A DNA stretch of 64,000 bases from an uncultured Rhizobiaceae bacterium (GCA_947259295.1 CAMYMG010000036.1:1-64000); one strand, 5' to 3'. Counted from the first letter of the stretch, positions 46,486 through 57,446 are shown. Notes: generated from the letters alone by a model not told the origin. Numbers and translations: made by a program.

Positions 46486-47040
46486 ATGCACGGTTCGGCT
46501 GAGCAGGTTCGGAACCGGGGCGATTTGATGCAAGGCCTGCTCGCCGCAGCGAATGCCGTCGCCGGCGCCGTTCACTGGGTGCTCGGCCTCGCCATGCTGA
46601 CCATCGTCGCGATCAACATTGTCAATGCCACGGGCCGCTATTTGCTCGGCTTCTCGATGACCGGCGCCGACGAGCTGATGGTCTACACCATGGTCTGGGT
46701 GGTGATGGCCGGCGCCGTCCTGTCGCTCGCCTCGCGCGACCATATCGGCGTCAATCTCGTTCCCTCCTACGCCACCGGCCGCACGCTGCACCTGCTGCAC
46801 GCGGTCCACGATCTTGCCGCTTTCTTCTCCTGCGCCCTGGCGACCTATGCCTCCTGGGGCTTCGTCACCCGCATCGCCGCCATCGGCCCGCGCAGCATGG
46901 GCCTCGGCCTGCCTATGGTCATCCCGCACGCCGCCCTCCTCGCCGGCTTCGCCGCGCTGACGCTGACCGCGCTGGCCCTGCTGCTGCGCGACGCCGATGC
47001 CTGGTCGCGCAGCGCGCCCTCGCCGGAGACTGGCCGATGA
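46486..47040 (+). CDS. TRAP transporter small permease (DctQ-like)
   Basis: Four-helix inner-membrane subunit of a TRAP transporter, 184 residues, with helices such as VLGLAMLTIVAINIVNA and the family segment TGADELMVYTMVWVVM. It pairs with the large subunit encoded next, whose start overlaps this stop by 4 nt. The position directly behind FHMPC dehydrogenase suggests import of a carboxylate of the B6 pathway or of a related aromatic acid. The ATG at 46486 has GGGAG upstream. Confidence 0.9.
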   Translation: MHGSAEQVRNRGDLMQGLLAAANAVAGAVHWVLGLAMLTIVAINIVNATGRYLLGFSMTGADELMVYTMVWVVMAGAVLSLASRDHIGVNLVPSYATGRTLHLLHAVHDLAAFFSCALATYASWGFVTRIAAIGPRSMGLGLPMVIPHAALLAGFAALTLTALALLLRDADAWSRSAPSPETGR

Positions 47041-48308
47041 GCGCCGTGCTGACCGCCCTGCCCGCCGGGCTGCTCGTCCTCGGCACGCCGATATTCGTGG
47101 TGTTCCTGGCCGGTGTCGCTTGCGCCATCTTCTTCGTTCTGCCGACGCCGCCCATCGCGCTGCACCAGGTGCTGTTCGGCGGCCTCGACAACTATGCCCT
47201 GTTGGCCATCCCCTTCTTCATCTTCGCAGGCGAACTGATGGGTACGAGCGGCATCGCCGCGCGCCTAATCGCCTGGGTCCTGGCGCTGGTCGGCCGGGTG
47301 CCCGGCAGCCTCGGCGTCGCCACGGTCGGCGCCTCGACAATCATGGGCGCCATCTCGGGCTCCAGCGTGGCGGCGGTAGCAGCCCTCAGCAAGACGCTCT
47401 ATCCCGACCTCGAGCGCTCGGGCTACGGCAAGGCACGCTCGGCCGGCCTGCTCGCGTCCAGCGGCGCCATCGACATCGTCGTGCCGCCGAGCATCGCCAT
47501 GATCCTCTACGGGCTCGCCGCCGAGCAATCGATCCCACGGCTGTTCATGGCCGGCGTCCTCCCCGGCCTGCTGATCGCCCTGATGATGTGCGCCTTCGTC
47601 GTCGCCGTCGCGATCGTCCTGCGCATTCCGGTCGTCGGCCGTTTCGACGCCGCCGTCGCCTGGCGCGCCACCAGGCACGCCGCCGCCGCGCTGCTGATGC
47701 CCGTCTTCGTGCTCGGCGGCATCTACCAGGGCTGGTTCTCGCCGACCGAAGCCGGTGGCTTCGCCTGCCTCTATGCCATCGTCGTCGCCCGCTTCGTCTA
47801 TCGCACCATGGGCTGGGCCGACATTGTCCGCGCCGCCGGCAATGCCGCGATGCTGTCGGCCCGCATCCTGATCATCGTCGCGGTAGCCGGCGTCGTCACC
47901 TGGCTACTGACCACGCAGGGCGTGCCGCAGGCGGTGGTCGCCTGGATCGAGGCGCTGCAGCTCGACGCCTTCGCCTTCCTGCTCTCGGTCAACATCCTGC
48001 TTCTGGTCGTCGGCTGCTTCCTCGATCCGACCTCAGCCATCCTGGTGCTGGCGCCGCTGCTCGTTCCCCTCGCCGTGTCGGTCGGCGTCGATCCGATTCA
48101 TTTCGGCATCGTCATGACCGTCAATCTGGCGATCGGCATGTTTACGCCGCCCTTCGGCCTCAACCTCTTCGTCGTCCAGTCGGCGACGGGCCTGCCCGCG
48201 CACACGATCTACAGGGGCGTCCTGCCCTTCGTCGGCGTGCAGATCGCGGCCCTCATCATCATCACCTATGTGCCGGCGTTGTCGCTGGCGCTGGGGCAAT
48301 CGCTCTAA
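47037..48308 (+). CDS. TRAP transporter large permease (DctM-like)
   Basis: Ion-coupled main transport subunit, 423 residues, with about twelve hydrophobic helices and family motifs FFIFAGELMGTSGIAARL, SGAIDIVVPPSIAMILYG and MFTPPFGLNLFV. Uses a sodium or proton gradient together with the periplasmic binding protein. The ATG at 47037 overlaps the small permease stop as ATGA. Confidence 0.94.
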   Translation: MSAVLTALPAGLLVLGTPIFVVFLAGVACAIFFVLPTPPIALHQVLFGGLDNYALLAIPFFIFAGELMGTSGIAARLIAWVLALVGRVPGSLGVATVGASTIMGAISGSSVAAVAALSKTLYPDLERSGYGKARSAGLLASSGAIDIVVPPSIAMILYGLAAEQSIPRLFMAGVLPGLLIALMMCAFVVAVAIVLRIPVVGRFDAAVAWRATRHAAAALLMPVFVLGGIYQGWFSPTEAGGFACLYAIVVARFVYRTMGWADIVRAAGNAAMLSARILIIVAVAGVVTWLLTTQGVPQAVVAWIEALQLDAFAFLLSVNILLLVVGCFLDPTSAILVLAPLLVPLAVSVGVDPIHFGIVMTVNLAIGMFTPPFGLNLFVVQSATGLPAHTIYRGVLPFVGVQIAALIIITYVPALSLALGQSL

Positions 48309-48323
48309 GGAAAAGGGAACACG

Positions 48324-49337
48324 ATGATTTCAAGCATCCTCAAGGCCGCCGCAGTCTCCACCGCCCTTGCGCTGCTGCCGATGTCGGTCCTGCCGGCGGC
48401 TGCGCAGTCGACGATGAAGCTCGCCTCGGCGACCATCAACGACGTCCAGCACGAGTGGCAGAAGGTCTTTGCGGAGGAACTGAAGAACCGGGTCGGCGAC
48501 GCGGTGACGACCGAGATCTACCCGGCCAGCCAGCTCGGCGCCATTCCGCGCATGGCCGAAGGCGTGCTTCTCGGCACCATCGAGGCCTTCACCACGCCGA
48601 CCTCCTTCATGACCAATGTCGATCCGCGCTTCCAGGCATTCGACGTGCCGGGCCTCTTCAAGTCGCCTGAGGACGTCGACAACGCCATCCACGATCCCGA
48701 ATACCGCGGCCACATGGAGGAGATGTTCCTCGACAAGGGCCTGCGCATCATCGGCGCGATCTACAACAGCCCGACGGTCGTCTTCACCATGAAACCGGTG
48801 ACCACGCTCGATGGGCTGAAGGGCATGAAGATCCGCACCTTCGCCTCACCGATGCAGGTCAAGCCGATGGAACTGGTCGGCGCGACACCGCTGCCGCTCG
48901 CCCTCACCGAGGTTGTGCCGGCACTGGAATCGGGCGGCCTCGACGGCATGCTCGTAGGCATGCCGATCCTCACCGCGTTCAAGTACTACGACGTCGGCAA
49001 GAACATCACCGACCTGCGCTTCGCCGAGATCGTCTCGGTGACGGTCGTCAACGAGATGTGGTTCCAGTCGCAGACCGAAGAGGTCAGGAAGGCGATTGTC
49101 GAGGCCGGTCGCGCTGCCGAACAGGCGGTATTCCCCTGGGGCGTCGAGAATGTCGCCAAGACCTACAAGATCTGGACCGACAATGGCGGCGTCATCAACA
49201 CGCTGTCGGACGCCGATCAACAGAAGATGGACAGCGAGTTCCAGACGCTCGCTGCAGAACTGGTCGACGCCGATCCGGCGGTCAAGGAAGAATATGAGCG
49301 CCTGAAGGCGCTTGTCGAGGAGAAGGCGAAGAAGTGA
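48324..49337 (+). CDS. TRAP transporter solute-binding protein (DctP-like)
   Basis: Periplasmic receptor, 337 residues, with a Sec signal (VSTALALLPMSVLPAAAQS). The conserved ligand-binding Arg lies in GLKGMKIRTFASP and pairs with a carboxylate in most family members, so an acidic ligand such as 4-pyridoxate is plausible but unproven. The ATG at 48324 has AAGGGAA upstream. Order small permease, large permease, receptor. Convergent with a small exported protein. Confidence 0.92.
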   Translation: MISSILKAAAVSTALALLPMSVLPAAAQSTMKLASATINDVQHEWQKVFAEELKNRVGDAVTTEIYPASQLGAIPRMAEGVLLGTIEAFTTPTSFMTNVDPRFQAFDVPGLFKSPEDVDNAIHDPEYRGHMEEMFLDKGLRIIGAIYNSPTVVFTMKPVTTLDGLKGMKIRTFASPMQVKPMELVGATPLPLALTEVVPALESGGLDGMLVGMPILTAFKYYDVGKNITDLRFAEIVSVTVVNEMWFQSQTEEVRKAIVEAGRAAEQAVFPWGVENVAKTYKIWTDNGGVINTLSDADQQKMDSEFQTLAAELVDADPAVKEEYERLKALVEEKAKK

Positions 49338-49350
49338 GCCAGCGCGCCGC

Positions 49351-49770
49351 CTATCCGCAGCTCAGGCGATTGGCCGTGCCGCCACAGCTGACCGGCCGTT
49401 CGGTTGGCAGCGCCGTGCGCTCCAGCACGATCTGCGCACGGGTGGCGTATGCGCGGCCTTCGAAGCCGCACCACAGCCGCTCGACCGGCAGGTTCTCGCG
49501 CTTGTCGTTGAGCACGGAGTATGTCCCTGTTTCCGGCTCGAACCACAGCTCGATGCGGATCTCGGCGCCGGGGTCGACGGTCGCCAGCTCGACCGAATAC
49601 CAGTGCGCGATGTCGGCACTGCAGGCGATCGCCTCGCCGGCGTCATTGTTCAATGCCAGCGACACGGGCGACAGGCCGTCGGTTCCCCTGCGCACCTCGA
49701 CATGGTGCAACTCCACCGCATGCGCGGTGGAGACGGAAAGAACCATAGCAAAAACCAGATATCGGAGCAT
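49351..49770 (-). CDS. Small exported protein of unknown function
   Basis: A 139-residue protein with a signal peptide (MLRYLVFAMVLSVSTAHA) and a mature beta-rich part with four cysteines (IACSAD, LWCGFE, VSCGGT, RLSCG), likely two disulfides. No family recognised. It is encoded between the TRAP and BMP transporter genes but on the opposite strand, so it need not belong to B6 metabolism. The ATG at 49770 has GAGG eight bases upstream, and a palindrome overlaps this leader. Confidence 0.7.
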   Translation of the reverse strand: MLRYLVFAMVLSVSTAHAVELHHVEVRRGTDGLSPVSLALNNDAGEAIACSADIAHWYSVELATVDPGAEIRIELWFEPETGTYSVLNDKRENLPVERLWCGFEGRAYATRAQIVLERTALPTERPVSCGGTANRLSCG

Positions 49771-49774
49771 TTGT

Positions 49775-49799
49775 GTAAGCCTCTTTCCTTAAGGCTTAC
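49775..49799. repeat. Inverted repeat in divergent promoter region
   Basis: GTAAGCCT and AGGCTTAC are separated by 9 nt just upstream of the exported-protein gene and about 70 nt before the BMP-family receptor gene. It covers the ribosome site of the minus-strand gene and could be an operator or an mRNA hairpin. Confidence 0.4.
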
Positions 49800-49869
49800 A
49801 ATATACCTCGCGGAATGCGCAATAATAAAAAGAAGAATAAATCAATCGAGAAACAATGGAGAGGCTTCT

Positions 49870-50898
49870 ATGTTGAAACATCTTAAAAGCAGCGTCAGTG
49901 CCGTGCTGCTCGGCACCTTCGTCCTGGGTAGCGCCTATGCTGCCGAGGTCAAGTCCATCGCCATCCTGACGCCGGAAGAAGGAACCGACTACGGCTGGAA
50001 CCAGCAGGGGGTCGATGCTGCCAAGGCGGCGGCAGAGGCGGCCGGCGTCGAGGTCATCGTCGCCCAGGGTCTCGGCTACGGCGACGTTCGCCCGACGCTG
50101 CGCGAACTGGCCGGTGATGGCGCCAGCCTGATGATCGCCCACGCCTCCGGCTACAACACCGCGGCACCGGAAATCGCCAAGGAAATGAATGTCCCGGTGG
50201 CCATCGTCGATACGCCTGCCGGTCTCGAGAAGGGCCTCGTTGCTGACTATACGCTGAGCGGCCATGAAGGCGCCTATCTCGCCGGTCGTCTGGCCGCCAA
50301 GATGTCGCGTTCGAAGCAGGTCGGCATCGTCGTCTCCGGCGAGCCGCCCTCGTGGAACTCGCAGTCGGCCGCTTTCGCCCAGGGCGTCAAGGCCGAGAAC
50401 CCGGACGTCAAGGTGTCCTATGCCGTTATCGGACCCGCCGCCTACAGCGACGCGGCCGGCGGCAAGCGCGTCACCGAAAGCCTCATCGCTTCCGGCGCCG
50501 ACATCATCTTCGGCCAGGGCAACGGCTCGAGCTTCGGCATGCTGCAGGCGGTCGAGACGACCAAGGCCGGCGACGGCGGCAAGGTCTATTTCATCGACGT
50601 GATCGGCGACAAGACGCCGATCGACAAGGGCTTCCTGCTCTCGTCGGTGGTGTGGAACATCACCCCCGTCTACACGGCGATGATCGAGGATCTGAAGAAC
50701 GACAGCTTCGGCTCGAAGGGCTACGCGATCGGCCTCAAGGACGATTCGGTCAAGCTGCTCAAGACCGACGCCATCCCCGAGGACACCTGGAACGAGATTC
50801 AGGCGCTGCGCGAAGACATCATCTCCGGCAAGATCAAGGTCGAGCCGGTCTATGATGCCGCCGAAGTGCGGGCGCTGATGACCAACGTCAGCGAATAG
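49870..50898 (+). CDS. BMP-family ABC receptor, possibly for vitamin B6
   Basis: Periplasmic binding protein of the BMP (basic membrane protein, nucleoside-type) family, 342 residues, with a Sec signal ending SAYAAE. Typical segments are EGTDYGWNQQGVDAAK, VADYTLSGHEGAYLAG and DIIFGQGNGSSFGML. Other members bind nucleosides, riboflavin or thiamin-like ligands. Its operon leads straight into 4-pyridoxolactonase, PPAT and pyridoxal dehydrogenase, so pyridoxine, pyridoxamine or pyridoxal are the likely ligands; this is inference. The ATG at 49870 has GGAGAGG upstream. Confidence 0.85.
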   Translation: MLKHLKSSVSAVLLGTFVLGSAYAAEVKSIAILTPEEGTDYGWNQQGVDAAKAAAEAAGVEVIVAQGLGYGDVRPTLRELAGDGASLMIAHASGYNTAAPEIAKEMNVPVAIVDTPAGLEKGLVADYTLSGHEGAYLAGRLAAKMSRSKQVGIVVSGEPPSWNSQSAAFAQGVKAENPDVKVSYAVIGPAAYSDAAGGKRVTESLIASGADIIFGQGNGSSFGMLQAVETTKAGDGGKVYFIDVIGDKTPIDKGFLLSSVVWNITPVYTAMIEDLKNDSFGSKGYAIGLKDDSVKLLKTDAIPEDTWNEIQALREDIISGKIKVEPVYDAAEVRALMTNVSE

Positions 50899-50907
50899 TC
50901 GATCATG

Positions 50908-50941
50908 GCGAGCCGGCGCGACTAACGCGGCGCCGGCTCGC
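50908..50941 (+). terminator. Intra-operon hairpin after BMP receptor gene
   Basis: A perfect 12-bp stem (gcgagccggcgc / gcgccggctcgc) with a 10-nt loop lies between the receptor and ATPase genes, with only a short CATCCTTTCG after it. Same layout as the hairpin at 29846: it may stabilise receptor mRNA or reduce read-through. Confidence 0.55.
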
Positions 50942-50966
50942 ATCCTTTCGCTTGCCTGGAATTTTT

Positions 50967-52538
50967 ATGACCGGACCTTCTCCCTCGTCGATGATAGAGC
51001 CCCACGACATCGTGGTGCTCGAAGGCGTGACCAAGCGCTTTCCCGGCGTCGTCGCCAATGACAGCGTCGACCTCAGGATCCGCTCCGGCGAGGTCCACGT
51101 CCTGCTTGGCGAGAACGGCGCCGGCAAGTCGACGCTGATCGGCATGCTGTCGGGCCTGCAGCAGCCCGATGAGGGCCGCATCCTAGTCGACGGCAAGCCC
51201 ACCCCCATCACTTCGCCGCGCCATGCCCTGTCGCTCGGCATCGGCACGGTCTTCCAGCACATGATGCTGGTGCCCTCGCTGACCGTCGCGGAGAACCTGC
51301 TGCTCGGCGGCCCATGGTGGCAGCGCCCGAAAATCGGACAGCTCGAGGCGCGCGTCGCCGAGATCACCAGATCGCTCAACATCTCCGTCCGCCTGCATGC
51401 CAGGGTCTCCGAACTGTCGCTCGGCGAGCAGCAGCAGGTCGAGATTCTGCGCGCCATGGTGCGCAACAGCCGCCTGCTCATTCTCGACGAATCCACCTCC
51501 ATGCTCACCCCGCAGGGCATCGAGGAACTGGGCGCGCTGATGCGCCGCCTCGTCGAGCAGGGCCTGGCGATCGTCTTCATCACCCACAAGCTTAGGGAAG
51601 CGGCTGCCTTCGGCGATCGCATCTCGGTGCTGAAGCTCGGCCGCAAGGTCGGCGAGATTACTCCGCCGCGGCTGAAATTCCTCGGCGAGCAGGCCGCCAT
51701 TGCCGAGATCGTCGAGATGATGTTCGGCAGGCAGACCGACGACCCGGAAGAGGAACGCCATACTGGCACCTTCGCCAAGCTGGACGCCACGCCGCTGCTC
51801 CAAGTGCGCGATCTTTCCGTCGCCCCGAGGCCGGATTCGCCCGGGCTGTCCTCGGTATCCTTCGACATCCGACCCGGTGAGATTGTCGGCATTGCCGGCA
51901 TCGACGGCAACGGCCAGAAGCAGTTGGCCGAGGCGCTGTCGGGACAGCTGGCGACTTCCGGCGGTTCGGTCTCGCTCGACGGCCGGCCGATCGACGCCAT
52001 GGATGTCGGCCAGCGCCGCGCGGCGGGACTGCGCTACCTGACCGACGACCGGCTCGGCGAAGGCACGGTCGGCGCCTTTCCCGTCTCCATCAATTTCTTC
52101 CTCAAGCAGGTCGGCGAGGATCCCTTCTGGCGTCACGGGTTCGAGCGGCGCGGCGAAATCGACGCGCGCGCCGGCGAACTGGTGCGCGCCTACGACGTTC
52201 GCACGCCCAGCATCGGGACGCCGATCGGCCGGCTGTCGGGCGGCAACATCCAGAAGGTGCTGCTGGCGCGCGAACTGGCTGACGGCGCAAGGGTGGTGAT
52301 CTTCAACAAGCCCACCTATGGCCTCGACCTCGCCAACACCCTGGCGACCCGCCAGCGCATCCGCGACACCGCGGCGCGCGGCCTGGCGATCCTGCTGATC
52401 TCAACGGACCTCGAGGAACTTCTGAGCATGTGCGACCGCATCGCGGTCATCGCCAATGGGCGGCTCGTGGGCGATGTGCAGAACGAGGACGATGTCCGCA
52501 CCACGGTTGGCCGCATGATGGTTGGGGTGGCGGCATGA
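50967..52538 (+). CDS. ABC transporter ATPase, BMP type, two domains
   Basis: Double ATPase of 523 residues. The first domain has GENGAGKST, the signature ELSLGEQQQVEILRAM and Walker B LLILDESTSML. The second has a degenerate Walker A (GIDGNGQKQ), the signature GRLSGGNIQKVLLAREL and an unusual Walker B (VVIFNKPTYGLD), as is common in this family, where only one site hydrolyses well. The start is ATG 50967 rather than the upstream TTG. The stop overlaps the first permease as ATGA. Confidence 0.93.
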   Translation: MTGPSPSSMIEPHDIVVLEGVTKRFPGVVANDSVDLRIRSGEVHVLLGENGAGKSTLIGMLSGLQQPDEGRILVDGKPTPITSPRHALSLGIGTVFQHMMLVPSLTVAENLLLGGPWWQRPKIGQLEARVAEITRSLNISVRLHARVSELSLGEQQQVEILRAMVRNSRLLILDESTSMLTPQGIEELGALMRRLVEQGLAIVFITHKLREAAAFGDRISVLKLGRKVGEITPPRLKFLGEQAAIAEIVEMMFGRQTDDPEEERHTGTFAKLDATPLLQVRDLSVAPRPDSPGLSSVSFDIRPGEIVGIAGIDGNGQKQLAEALSGQLATSGGSVSLDGRPIDAMDVGQRRAAGLRYLTDDRLGEGTVGAFPVSINFFLKQVGEDPFWRHGFERRGEIDARAGELVRAYDVRTPSIGTPIGRLSGGNIQKVLLARELADGARVVIFNKPTYGLDLANTLATRQRIRDTAARGLAILLISTDLEELLSMCDRIAVIANGRLVGDVQNEDDVRTTVGRMMVGVAA

Positions 52539-53629
52539 GCGTCGAAGCCACCGGGCCCGCCGACGCGACGACTGTCGATGCCACCCCGGCGCCCGCGGGC
52601 GGCGGCTTCGTCCATCGCCTGCTGATGGCGGTGGGTCCGATCCTCGCCGCGCTCGTGCTTGCCGGCGCCATCCTGCTCGCGGTCGGCGTCGATCCCCTCG
52701 CCTATTACGGCACCGTGCTGCAGCGCGGCCTGCTGTCGCCGCTCGGCATCCAGCAGACGCTGACCCGCATGGCGCCGCTGCTCTTCGTGGCCGCCGGCCT
52801 GATCGTCGCGTTCCGGGCCGGCATGTGGAATCTCGGCGGCGACGGCCAGTTCCTGCTCGGCGCGGTCACCTCTGCGGCGAGCGCGCCCCTGCTCGTAGAG
52901 GTGTTGCCGGGCTGGATGGCGCTTCCCATCGCCTTCGTGCTGGCCACGGCAGTCGCCATGATCTGGTCTCTCGTGCCGGCACTGCTGCGCGCCTACCAGG
53001 GTGTCAACGAGATCATCACCACGCTGATGATGACCTTTCTCGGCACCTCGCTTGCTAATGTTCTGGTCAAGCTCGTCTTCCTCGACCCGTCGACAACCGT
53101 GCCGCAGACCCGCACCCTGCCGGTCGAGGACCGGCTGCCGCGGCTCTTCGATACGACGATCACCAGCGGGCTGGTCTTCGGCCTCGTCGCCATCATCGCC
53201 GTCCACCTGATGATGACGCGCACCGCCTTCGGCCTGAAACTGCGCATCGTCGGCGCCAATCCGCGCGCCGCCATCCATGCCGGCCTTGGCGTGCCGAAAC
53301 TGACGGTCGCGGTCTTCGCGCTGTCGGCCGGCCTGGTCGGTCTCGGCGGTGCCGTCGACATCCTCGGCGTCCAGGGCAATGTCCGCGCCGACTGGAACCC
53401 GGCCTACGGATTGGCGGTCATTCCGGCCGTCTTCCTCGCCCGCATGAACGGTTTTGCCGCGATCGGCTTCGTCTTCCTTCTGTCGGTGCTGTCGATCGGC
53501 GGCGAGAGTGCCGCGCGCCGCGTCGGCGTGCCCAACACCTTCACGCTTGTGCTCGTCGCCATCGTCCTCGTCATGCTGGCACTGGCCGAATATTTCGACC
53601 ACCGCCACAACCAGTCGCGAAAGGTCTGA
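52535..53629 (+). CDS. ABC transporter permease 1, BMP type
   Basis: Inner-membrane subunit of 364 residues with roughly nine helices and the family segment AYQGVNEIITTLMMTF that contacts the ATPase. A 25-residue Ala/Thr/Pro-rich cytoplasmic N-terminus precedes the first helix. The ATG at 52535 overlaps the ATPase stop. It is 3 nt from the second permease, which it should pair with. Confidence 0.92.
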   Translation: MSVEATGPADATTVDATPAPAGGGFVHRLLMAVGPILAALVLAGAILLAVGVDPLAYYGTVLQRGLLSPLGIQQTLTRMAPLLFVAAGLIVAFRAGMWNLGGDGQFLLGAVTSAASAPLLVEVLPGWMALPIAFVLATAVAMIWSLVPALLRAYQGVNEIITTLMMTFLGTSLANVLVKLVFLDPSTTVPQTRTLPVEDRLPRLFDTTITSGLVFGLVAIIAVHLMMTRTAFGLKLRIVGANPRAAIHAGLGVPKLTVAVFALSAGLVGLGGAVDILGVQGNVRADWNPAYGLAVIPAVFLARMNGFAAIGFVFLLSVLSIGGESAARRVGVPNTFTLVLVAIVLVMLALAEYFDHRHNQSRKV

Positions 53630-53632
53630 TCG

Positions 53633-54568
53633 ATGACCGGCCTGTTCAGCGAAGTCTTCCTCGGCGCGCTTCTCTTCGGCGCGGTCACGGCGGCGATCCC
53701 GCTCTTGCTTGCCGGTCTCGGCGAGCAGATGTCGGAGAAGGCCGGCGTTCTCAACATCGGCATCGAGGGCATGATGATTTGCGGCGCCTATTGTGGTTTC
53801 GTCGGCGCCTTCTACTCCGGCTCGCTCTGGTTCGGCTTCCTGACCGGCGCGCTCGGCGGCATGGCCGTGGCGCTCGTCATGGCCCTGCTCTGCGTGCGGC
53901 TCGGGCTCAACCAGATCGTCATCGGCATCGCGCTGACGCTCGGCCTCGAGGGGCTGACGGCGCTGCTGCACCACTTCCAGTTTTCGCGCAGCTATCCGCG
54001 CCTGCCCGCCGCCGATGCGACAGTCATTCCCGTGCTGTCGGAAATCCCCGTTCTCGGTCCCGCGCTGTTCCAGCATCACCTGCTCGTCTACATCGCGGTG
54101 GCGCTGGTCGTCGTGATGAGCATCATCTACCGGCGCACCCAGCTCGGGCTGAACCTTCAGGCGGCGGGCGACAAGCCGGCGGCGCTCGATGTCGCCGGCG
54201 TCGATGTCGTGCGCACCCGCACCGTCGCGGTACTGACCACCGGTGGCATGGCCGGGCTCGGCGGCGCCTATCTCGCCAATGTCGGCGCCGGCCTCTTCAT
54301 TCCTTTCATCACCAACGGAGCCGGATTTCTCGGCATCGTGCTCGCCATGCTGGCGCGCGGCCGGCCGGTCTGGGTGCTGTTCGGCGCGCTGCTCTTCGGC
54401 ATCTGCCTGTCGCTGACGACGGCCATGCAGGTGGCCGGCATCAACATACCGACCGACGTCATCCAGATGCTGCCATTCCTGGCAGTGATGATCATGCTGG
54501 TCCTGTTCGGCAGGCGCGCCAGCCTGCCGGCGGCACTCGGCATTCCCTACGAGCGCGGAGCGCGCTGA
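53633..54568 (+). CDS. ABC transporter permease 2, BMP type
   Basis: Second inner-membrane subunit, 311 residues. It begins with a helix (LGALLFGAVTAAIPLLLAGLG) followed by EKAGVLNIGIEGMMICGAYC, the hallmark of this permease class, and LGLNQIVIGIALTL for ATPase contact. The next gene, 4-pyridoxolactonase, starts 51 nt later behind a strong GGAGGGTGAACAA site, which ties the transporter to B6 breakdown. Confidence 0.92.
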   Translation: MTGLFSEVFLGALLFGAVTAAIPLLLAGLGEQMSEKAGVLNIGIEGMMICGAYCGFVGAFYSGSLWFGFLTGALGGMAVALVMALLCVRLGLNQIVIGIALTLGLEGLTALLHHFQFSRSYPRLPAADATVIPVLSEIPVLGPALFQHHLLVYIAVALVVVMSIIYRRTQLGLNLQAAGDKPAALDVAGVDVVRTRTVAVLTTGGMAGLGGAYLANVGAGLFIPFITNGAGFLGIVLAMLARGRPVWVLFGALLFGICLSLTTAMQVAGINIPTDVIQMLPFLAVMIMLVLFGRRASLPAALGIPYERGAR

Positions 54569-55426
<858 letters not shown>

Positions 55427-55449
55427 CCGGCAAACGCGGAGAACAGACC

Positions 55450-56628
55450 ATGCGCTATTCCGACCATGCAAAGCCGGTGATCACGCTGACCGCCGGGCCG
55501 GTGAACGCCTATCCCGAAGTGCTTTCGGCGCTCGGCCGCACCGTTCTCTACGACTACGACCCGGCGTTCCAGCTGTTTTACGAGAACGTCGTGCTGAAGG
55601 CGAAGAACGCGCTGCGCACCGCCAACATGCCCCTGATCCTGCATGGCGAGCCGGTCCTCGGACTCGAGGCCGCAGCGGCGTCTCTCATCAGGCCCGACGA
55701 CGTCGTCCTCAACCTCGCCTCCGGCGTCTATGGCAAGGGGTTCGGCTACTGGGCCAAGCGCTATTCGCCGAACCTGCTGGAGATCGAAGTGCCCTACAAC
55801 GAGGCGATCGACCCGCAATCGGTCGCCGACATGCTGAAGAAGCACCCCGAGATCACCATCGTCTCGGTCTGCCACCACGACACGCCGTCGGGCACGATCA
55901 ATCCGATCAACGAGATCGGCGCGCTGGTCTCGGCGCATGGCGGCTATCTGATCGTCGACGCGGTCTCGTCCTTCGCCGGCATGGACACTCATCCCGACGA
56001 CTGCAAGGCCGACATCTACGTCACCGGCCCGGGAAAATGCCTCGGCGCGCCGCCTGCCCTCACCGTCGTGGGCGTCAGCGATCGCGCCTGGGCAAAGATG
56101 AAGGCCAACACGCTGGCGCCGCGCGCCTCCATGCTGTCGATCGTCGACTGGGAAAACGCCTGGTCGAAGGACCAGCCCTTTCCGTTCACGCCGTCGGTCG
56201 CCGAGGTCAACGGCCTCGACGCCGCGCTCGACCTCTATCTCGACGAGGGTCCGGAGGCGGTCTGGGCACGCCATGCCCTGACCGCAAAGGCCATGCGCGC
56301 CGGGGTCCGTGCGATGGGACTCTCCGTCTGGGCGGCAAGCGACGAGATCGCCTCGCCGACGACGACATCGGTACGCACGCCGGACGGCGTCGACGAGAAG
56401 AAACTTCGCCAGTCGGCGCGGGAGCGCTACGGCGTCGTGCTGTCGTCTGGCCGCGGCGAGACGATGGGCAAGCTGACCCGCATCGGCCACATGGGCCCGA
56501 CGGCGCAGCCGATCTACGCCATCGCCGCGCTCACCGCGCTCGGCGGCGCGCTCAATGCCGACGGCGGCAACTATCAGGTCGGCAAGGGCATCGAGGCGGC
56601 GCTCGCCGTCATCGACGCGGACGCCTGA
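55450..56628 (+). CDS. Pyridoxamine-pyruvate aminotransferase
   Basis: Converts pyridoxamine and pyruvate to pyridoxal and alanine. It belongs to the class V aminotransferase fold but does not use bound PLP as cofactor, because the vitamer is the substrate. The 392-residue protein shows ITLTAGPVNAYPEVL, the reactive Lys in YVTGPGKCLGAPP (near residue 197) and RGETMGKLTRIGHMG for carboxylate binding. These match the M. loti enzyme as I remember it almost throughout. It starts 23 nt after the lactonase stop. Confidence 0.94.
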   Translation: MRYSDHAKPVITLTAGPVNAYPEVLSALGRTVLYDYDPAFQLFYENVVLKAKNALRTANMPLILHGEPVLGLEAAAASLIRPDDVVLNLASGVYGKGFGYWAKRYSPNLLEIEVPYNEAIDPQSVADMLKKHPEITIVSVCHHDTPSGTINPINEIGALVSAHGGYLIVDAVSSFAGMDTHPDDCKADIYVTGPGKCLGAPPALTVVGVSDRAWAKMKANTLAPRASMLSIVDWENAWSKDQPFPFTPSVAEVNGLDAALDLYLDEGPEAVWARHALTAKAMRAGVRAMGLSVWAASDEIASPTTTSVRTPDGVDEKKLRQSARERYGVVLSSGRGETMGKLTRIGHMGPTAQPIYAIAALTALGGALNADGGNYQVGKGIEAALAVIDADA

Positions 56629-57417
<789 letters not shown>

Positions 57418-57446
57418 GCTCGCGACGCAATCACCAGGAGGAAAGT

